From GCA-003244245 sp036501085 (GTDB lineage Bacteria > Actinomycetota > Actinomycetes > Mycobacteriales > Pseudonocardiaceae), in assembly GCA_036501085.1 (NCBI GenBank), contig DASYAZ010000052.1:1-34173 (forward strand): DNA of 34,173 nucleotides, read 5' to 3'. The notes under the pieces were generated by a model. The model ran no database searches and had not been told where the DNA came from. It saw nothing but the letters and a program-made list of their open reading frames with translations. Shown here one piece after another: positions 30,639 to 34,173 of this stretch; the stretch's first letter is position 1; every line of letters begins with the position of its first letter. Both the position numbers and the translations under genes were made by a program.

Positions 30639-31541
30639 TTAGGCGCCGCTGCCGGCGCGCACGGTGGAGAGCCAGTCCCGGGCAGCGGCGAATCCGGCGG
30701 GATCGGGTCCGGGCCGGGGCTCGCCGACCCGGGGATAGGAGCCGAGGAAGCGAACCCAGGTGCACCGGCGGTGCAGCTCCGCCAGCGCGTTGCCGACCGC
30801 GTCCTGCGCCACATGGCCCTCGCAGTCCAGGAAGAACTGGTACTCCCCCAGCCTGGCCTTCATCGGCCGGGACTCGATCCGGGTGAGGTTGACACCGCGC
30901 AGGGCGAACTCGGCGAGCACCTCCAGCAACGCCCCCGGCCGGTCGACGGCCATCGCGACCAGCGAGGTCCGGTCGGTGCCGGTGGGCGCCGGCACCATCC
31001 CGGGGCGGCGCAGCAGCAGGAACCGGGTCTTCGCGTCGTTCTTGTCGTGCACCCCGCTGGCCAGTTCGGTCAGCGGGTAGTGCACCAATGCCACCGGGGC
31101 GCACACCGCTGCATCGGCTTGGCCTTCGAGCACGGCGACGGCCCCCGCCGAGGTGGAGGTGGTCAGCATCGTCGTGGCTTCCGGCAGGTGGGTACCAAGC
31201 CAGCACCGCATCTGGGCCGCAGCGTGCGGGTGAGTGGCCACCACGCGCACCTCGGCCGCGACGGTTCCCGGCCGGACCAGCACGCTGAACTGGACCGGGA
31301 GCACGGCCTCAGCTACCGCCAGCACCGGCTCACCTTCGACCATGGCATCGAGGGTGGCGGGCACCGACCCCTCCACCGAGTTCTCCACCGGCACGCAGGC
31401 CGCCGCCACCTCGCCGGCGCGCAATGCGCTGACCGCCGCGTGCACCGACACCGCGGAGACCAGCTCCTCACCCGGGGCCAGCGCTCGAGCAGCCTGCTCA
31501 GCGAAGGTTCCCTCGGGCCCGAGATACGCGACGGCGGTCAT
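30639..31541 (-). CDS. pheA: Prephenate dehydratase
   Basis: A 300-residue enzyme converting prephenate to phenylpyruvate for phenylalanine synthesis. The catalytic domain shows AYLGPEGTFAEQAA, CVPVENSVEGSVPATLD and the Thr-containing KTRFLLL strand. A C-terminal ACT domain (about 200-275) reads SLVAMAVDRPGALLEVLAEFALRGVNLTRIESRP, with the GALL and ESRP motifs that bind phenylalanine for feedback control. No chorismate mutase domain is fused, as usual in actinobacteria. It is followed closely by the phosphatase and preceded on the same strand by a conserved unknown 9 nt away, so the three probably form one transcript. Confidence 0.97.
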   Translation of the reverse strand: MTAVAYLGPEGTFAEQAARALAPGEELVSAVSVHAAVSALRAGEVAAACVPVENSVEGSVPATLDAMVEGEPVLAVAEAVLPVQFSVLVRPGTVAAEVRVVATHPHAAAQMRCWLGTHLPEATTMLTTSTSAGAVAVLEGQADAAVCAPVALVHYPLTELASGVHDKNDAKTRFLLLRRPGMVPAPTGTDRTSLVAMAVDRPGALLEVLAEFALRGVNLTRIESRPMKARLGEYQFFLDCEGHVAQDAVGNALAELHRRCTWVRFLGSYPRVGEPRPGPDPAGFAAARDWLSTVRAGSGA

Positions 31542-31550
31542 AGCGCGAGC

Positions 31551-32468
31551 CTACGGCCTACCCCCCTGAGAGGCTTGCCTGTTTCCCGGCTCCGGTAGCA
31601 GCCCCAGCCGGACCATGTCGGCCACCGGATCGGTCAACGACACCGATCCGTAACAGGCGAACACCTCGCGCACGACGCGGGAGCTCTCCTCCGACAGTGC
31701 ACCGGCCTCCGCGGCCAGCGCTGCGGCATCGGTGCTGCGCAGCGCATCGCCCGCGCTGCCACCGGAGACCGCGTGAGCGGTGCCCACCAGCATGTTGAGC
31801 AGGCCATGATGGGTCAGTCCGGTGCTCTGATCCTGCTGGCGGACCGCGTAGTGCAGCCCGGCAGTCGCCTTGAACGGCTGGCCGGTGCAGGTCGCGATGG
31901 CCAGGAAGTGTGCCACCTCCTCGACGCTGGGGATCGACTCCACGGATTGCCCCCCGCAGCGCAGCTTGGGCCAGCAGCCGGCCTCCGCGACCCGGCGTAC
32001 CCCCGTCAGCCACTCCGGCCGGCCGCGGCGCGGCTCCACCACGCGCACCACGTCGTCCGGCACGAACTCGGTGAGCTGCACCAGCCAGTTGGCGTCCACC
32101 TCAGCCGGTGCTGGGACCTCGATCATCCGCAGGTCCAGCAACGTGGGGTTGTCCAGCGCGGTGGAGATCGCCTTGGGTAAGCCGCCCAGACCGGTGTCGG
32201 CGACCAACGAGAGTGCAACGGGCTGGGTGAGATGAGCCTTGCGCAAAGCGCTGACCAGCGTGCCGAAGCGGGAGATCGGGCAGAGCAGGAAACCGATCAC
32301 CCCGGCGTACGGGGCGCAGCGAGCCGCGAGATGTGCCAGGAGCGCGTCGGCCATGCTCACCGCCGACGGTGGGAACAGCGCGGCGTCATCGACCAACCGG
32401 GCCAGCAGGGGTGGGACACCTGGCGGCCCAGGAGGATGCAGTTCCAGCACCGTGGACACCCGAGGCAC
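31551..32468 (-). CDS. Conserved actinobacterial protein of unknown function
   Basis: A 305-residue soluble protein, alternating strands and helices in the manner of a TIM barrel, though I cannot name a family. It opens LLARLVDDAALFPPSAVSMADALLAH in character. It later has CWPKLRCGG, a distinctive HFLAIATCTGQPFKATAGLHYAVR and HGLLNMLVGTAHA. The Lys/His-containing PFKATAGLHYAVR looks like an active-site segment at the end of a barrel strand. Start is GTG 32468, or GTG 32459, which has AAGG at better spacing. It lies 9 nt before pheA on the same strand. No link to phenylalanine synthesis is evident beyond position. Confidence 0.72.
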   Translation of the reverse strand: MPRVSTVLELHPPGPPGVPPLLARLVDDAALFPPSAVSMADALLAHLAARCAPYAGVIGFLLCPISRFGTLVSALRKAHLTQPVALSLVADTGLGGLPKAISTALDNPTLLDLRMIEVPAPAEVDANWLVQLTEFVPDDVVRVVEPRRGRPEWLTGVRRVAEAGCWPKLRCGGQSVESIPSVEEVAHFLAIATCTGQPFKATAGLHYAVRQQDQSTGLTHHGLLNMLVGTAHAVSGGSAGDALRSTDAAALAAEAGALSEESSRVVREVFACYGSVSLTDPVADMVRLGLLPEPGNRQASQGGRP

Positions 32469-32521
32469 CTTAGCTCGGCTCCATCCAGCGCCAATCAGGG
32501 CTCACCCGATTCCACTGCTTT

Positions 32522-32890
32522 CTAGGCCGCGAGCCGACGGCGCACCTCGTGGGTGACGCTGCGCTCGGCCACGAAAGACATCAAGGGAATAGTGCCGGCG
32601 AGGGCCACCAGCACCATCCGGGACAGCCGCCACCGCACCGAGGTCCCGAGCAGGACTGTGGTGACGAGGTAGCCCATGTAGAGGAACCCGTGTACGGGTC
32701 CGCTCCAGGCCAGCCGCTCATCGTCGAAACCGTAGTGCAGGATCACCGACGTCGTCAGCACGAGCAGCATCACGCCGGTGGCGTATGCGGCGATCCGGTA
32801 GGCCAGCAACCGGGGCGGCACCCGGCCGGACCTACTGCCGGTCCCGCTCCGCGAGCCGGGCGAGGTAGGCGTTGTACGCGGCGAGCTCAT
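32522..32890 (-). CDS. DUF3817 family membrane protein
   Basis: A 122-residue protein with three membrane helices and the DUF3817 features LLAYRIAAYATGVMLLVL, AWSGPVHGFLYMGYLVTTVLLG and a short basic tail. Function unknown. With ATG 32890 the gene overlaps the upstream gene by 59 bp; GTG 32821, which begins just before the first helix and after the neighbour's stop, is an equally reasonable start because the first 23 residues are low-complexity. It forms a two-gene unit with the next protein, as in mycobacteria (recall). Confidence 0.82.
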   Translation of the reverse strand: MSSPRTTPTSPGSRSGTGSRSGRVPPRLLAYRIAAYATGVMLLVLTTSVILHYGFDDERLAWSGPVHGFLYMGYLVTTVLLGTSVRWRLSRMVLVALAGTIPLMSFVAERSVTHEVRRRLAA

Positions 32891-33236
32891 CGTCGGGATC
32901 GTCCTCCCGGGCAGCTACGGTGGGGGAACTGGGGTCACGAGAACTGGCGGTAGTCGGAAAAACCGTACCGGTCGTCAGGTCCAAGGGGTGTGAATCCGCC
33001 TGGGGATCGGCCAGAGCGTCGCGGTGCTGCTCCAGCCACAGGAAACGAGCCCAGGCCGCCAGGAGCACGACCGCGAACAACGGCCATTGCAGCGCGTAGC
33101 CGAAATTCTGCCAACCACCCGTGGGTGACTGGCTCCGGTCCCACTGCCAGCGGCCCAGGGCGAGGAACAATCCGCAGCACAGCACCACCAGCACGTGCCC
33201 GAGCCACCATCGCCGGGACAGCGCGAAGCGCCACAC
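32832..33236 (-). CDS. Two-helix membrane protein of unknown function
   Basis: A 134-residue protein: two membrane helices (about 11-28 and 48-66) with GRWQWDRSQSPTGGWQNFGYALQWPLFAV between and after them in character, then a charged cytoplasmic tail ending AAYNAYLARLAERDRQ. The R-W-Q-x-D-R motif after helix one resembles SURF1-like starts, but no full SURF1 domain is present. Similar proteins sit upstream of DUF3817 in mycobacteria. GTG 33236 has TATCGT 6 nt upstream and no Shine-Dalgarno, again a leaderless layout. It is divergent from the CPBP gene. Confidence 0.75.
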   Translation of the reverse strand: MWRFALSRRWWLGHVLVVLCCGLFLALGRWQWDRSQSPTGGWQNFGYALQWPLFAVVLLAAWARFLWLEQHRDALADPQADSHPLDLTTGTVFPTTASSRDPSSPTVAAREDDPDDELAAYNAYLARLAERDRQ

Positions 33237-33295
33237 ACCGCCACGATACGCGGCCCCGTCCGCAGCCAGCGGGCCAGGCGGATAGCGTCGGAGTG

Positions 33296-34126
33296 GTGAG
33301 CACGCTGCGCGGAGGGTGGCGCGGGTTGGTGGCGCCCTCAGTGGCGGAGCACCCCCCGACGGTCGCCGTGGTCACCGATCCCGGGCAACGCCGCGCGCTG
33401 GTCATCGAGGTCGTCCTGGTTCTCGGGGTGACCTTGGGGCTGTCCGGACTGCGCAGCCTGCTGACGTTGGTGGACGATCTGCTGGCTCCGGGTTCGTTGT
33501 CCGATCAGTCGGTCGCGATCAACGCCCCGGCACGCAAGATCGGGCTGCTGGACTTCTTCTACCAGCTCACCGGGGTGATCCAGCTACTGGCCTGGGCGGC
33601 TCTGGGCGGCTACCTGCTCTGGCGCAGCGGGATCTCGCTGCGCAGCGTGGGCCTGGACCGCCGGGTGAGCGGCCGGGACCTGGGGCTGGGTGTGGTCCTC
33701 GCAGCCCTCCTCGGCATTCCGGGATTGGGGTTGTACCTGCTGGCCCACGCGGCCGGGCTCAGCCTCACGGTGCTGCCCTCCGCGCTGGGCGATACGTGGT
33801 GGCGGGTCCCGGTGCTCGTCGCAGCGGCGGTGGCGAATGCGGTAGCCGAGGAGATCCTGGTCGTGGGCTACCTCATCACCAGGTTGCGCCAGCTGGGTTC
33901 GGGTGCGGGCGTCGCGGTGCTGGCCAGCGCGGCGCTGCGCGGCAGCTATCACCTCTACCAGGGGTTCGGTGGTTTCGCCGGGAACCTGGTGATGGGCCTG
34001 GTCTTCGGCCGGGTCTGGCAGCGAGCTCCCCGGCTGTGGGCGCTGATCACCGCGCACGCCCTGATCGACATCGTCGCCTTCGTCGGCTTCGCGCTCCTGC
34101 ACACCCACGTCAGCTGGCTCCCCTGA
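33296..34126 (+). CDS. CPBP-family intramembrane metalloprotease
   Basis: A 276-residue membrane protein with about eight helices and the CPBP (Abi, CAAX protease and bacteriocin-processing) motifs: NAVAEEILVVGYLITRL (Glu-Glu and distal Arg), ALRGSYHLYQGFGGF (His) and ITAHALIDIVAF (H-x-x-x-D/E pair). Relatives cut prenylated or peptide substrates in the membrane; bacterial substrates are mostly unknown. GTG 33296 is chosen with TAGCGT 7 nt upstream; GTG 33293 is adjacent. A 40-bp perfect palindrome follows the stop. Confidence 0.88.
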   Translation: MSTLRGGWRGLVAPSVAEHPPTVAVVTDPGQRRALVIEVVLVLGVTLGLSGLRSLLTLVDDLLAPGSLSDQSVAINAPARKIGLLDFFYQLTGVIQLLAWAALGGYLLWRSGISLRSVGLDRRVSGRDLGLGVVLAALLGIPGLGLYLLAHAAGLSLTVLPSALGDTWWRVPVLVAAAVANAVAEEILVVGYLITRLRQLGSGAGVAVLASAALRGSYHLYQGFGGFAGNLVMGLVFGRVWQRAPRLWALITAHALIDIVAFVGFALLHTHVSWLP

Positions 34127-34133
34127 GCCGGTC

Positions 34134-34173
34134 GTGAGTGCGTAACAGTGTTCGAACACTGTTACGCACTCAC
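34134..34173. repeat. 40-bp perfect palindrome at the window end
   Basis: The last 40 bases form a perfect palindrome without loop, centred on TTCGAA at 34151-34156, 7 nt after the CPBP stop. Each 20-nt half begins GTGAGTGCGTAACAGTGTTC. It may continue past the window edge. It probably works as a 3'-end hairpin, but cruciform or protein-binding roles are possible. Confidence 0.85.

Noticed and set aside
30634..31206. N-terminal extension of the histidine phosphatase frame through pheA
   Set aside because: It lies inside pheA in another frame and adds Arg/Ala-rich non-conserved sequence before the RHG motif.
1..34173. CRISPR array, prophage, transposon or biosynthetic cluster
   Set aside because: No regularly spaced direct repeats, integrases, transposases, phage structural genes or NRPS/PKS modules are visible; the palindromes are single inverted repeats between genes.

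Overview
This 34.2 kb window reads as ordinary chromosome from a high-GC mycothiol-using actinomycete, most likely of the Pseudonocardiales/Mycobacteriales type. The signs are strong GC bias, many GTG starts, a CvnABCD conservon, a mycothiol-dependent maleylpyruvate-isomerase family protein, a SigE-type ECF sigma factor, DUF3151 and DUF4383 proteins, and a gene order around purA/fba and pheA that, as I recall, resembles the Mycobacterium tuberculosis purA-fba-dedA and Rv3835-Rv3838c neighbourhoods. I see no phage, transposase, CRISPR array or rRNA.

Layout, left to right. 1-1.1 kb: the 3' part of a MetE-like zinc methyltransferase. 1.1-4.4 kb: a conservon on the minus strand (sensor kinase cvnA, roadblock cvnB, DUF742 cvnC, GTPase cvnD). 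4.7 kb: a selenocysteine tRNA (selC), followed by what looks like a decayed DUF4185-like gene. 5.2-7.6 kb: an uncharacterised secreted/membrane protein pair. 7.7-10.1 kb: the aspartate-pathway operon ask-asd, with an internal ask beta-subunit start and a hairpin directly upstream. 10.1-12.4 kb: a DUF4383 membrane protein, an exported PsbP-like protein and an MDMPI-family protein. 12.5-17.4 kb: purB, an SGNH hydrolase, an unknown protein and purD. 17.6-19.6 kb: a frameshifted PAS-GGDEF-EAL gene with degenerate catalytic motifs. 19.6-22.5 kb: a methyltransferase, a UBP zinc-finger protein and a Na+/H+ antiporter. 22.6-26.2 kb: purA, a degenerate lipid-kinase-like protein, a DUF3151 protein and fba. 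26.4-29.5 kb: an ECF sigma factor with a small membrane protein, a DedA protein, a septum-formation-type protein and a minimal zincin. 29.5-32.5 kb: a VOC protein with a MerR-type promoter, a histidine phosphatase, pheA and a conserved unknown. 32.5-34.1 kb: two small membrane proteins and a CPBP protease.

How the genes relate. Purine synthesis is represented by three unlinked genes (purD, purB, purA). Amino-acid synthesis is represented by ask-asd and pheA, and central carbon metabolism by fba. Signalling is represented by the conservon, the c-di-GMP-type gene and the ECF sigma factor. The genes are mostly tightly packed short transcription units.

The most interesting signals lie between genes. 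Several 3'-end palindromes occur, two of them recurring as families (23-bp arms between convergent genes; a CTTGAAGAGC-type hairpin after purB and fba). There is a 40-bp perfect palindrome at the right edge, a SoxR/MerR-like 20-bp dyad in a 19-bp spacer, and several candidate leaderless starts with a TANNNT element 6-7 nt upstream. I did not find a convincing new multi-gene defence or biosynthetic system. The strongest leads are the lone selC, the intergenic palindromes, the ask leader hairpin and the membrane protein pair.
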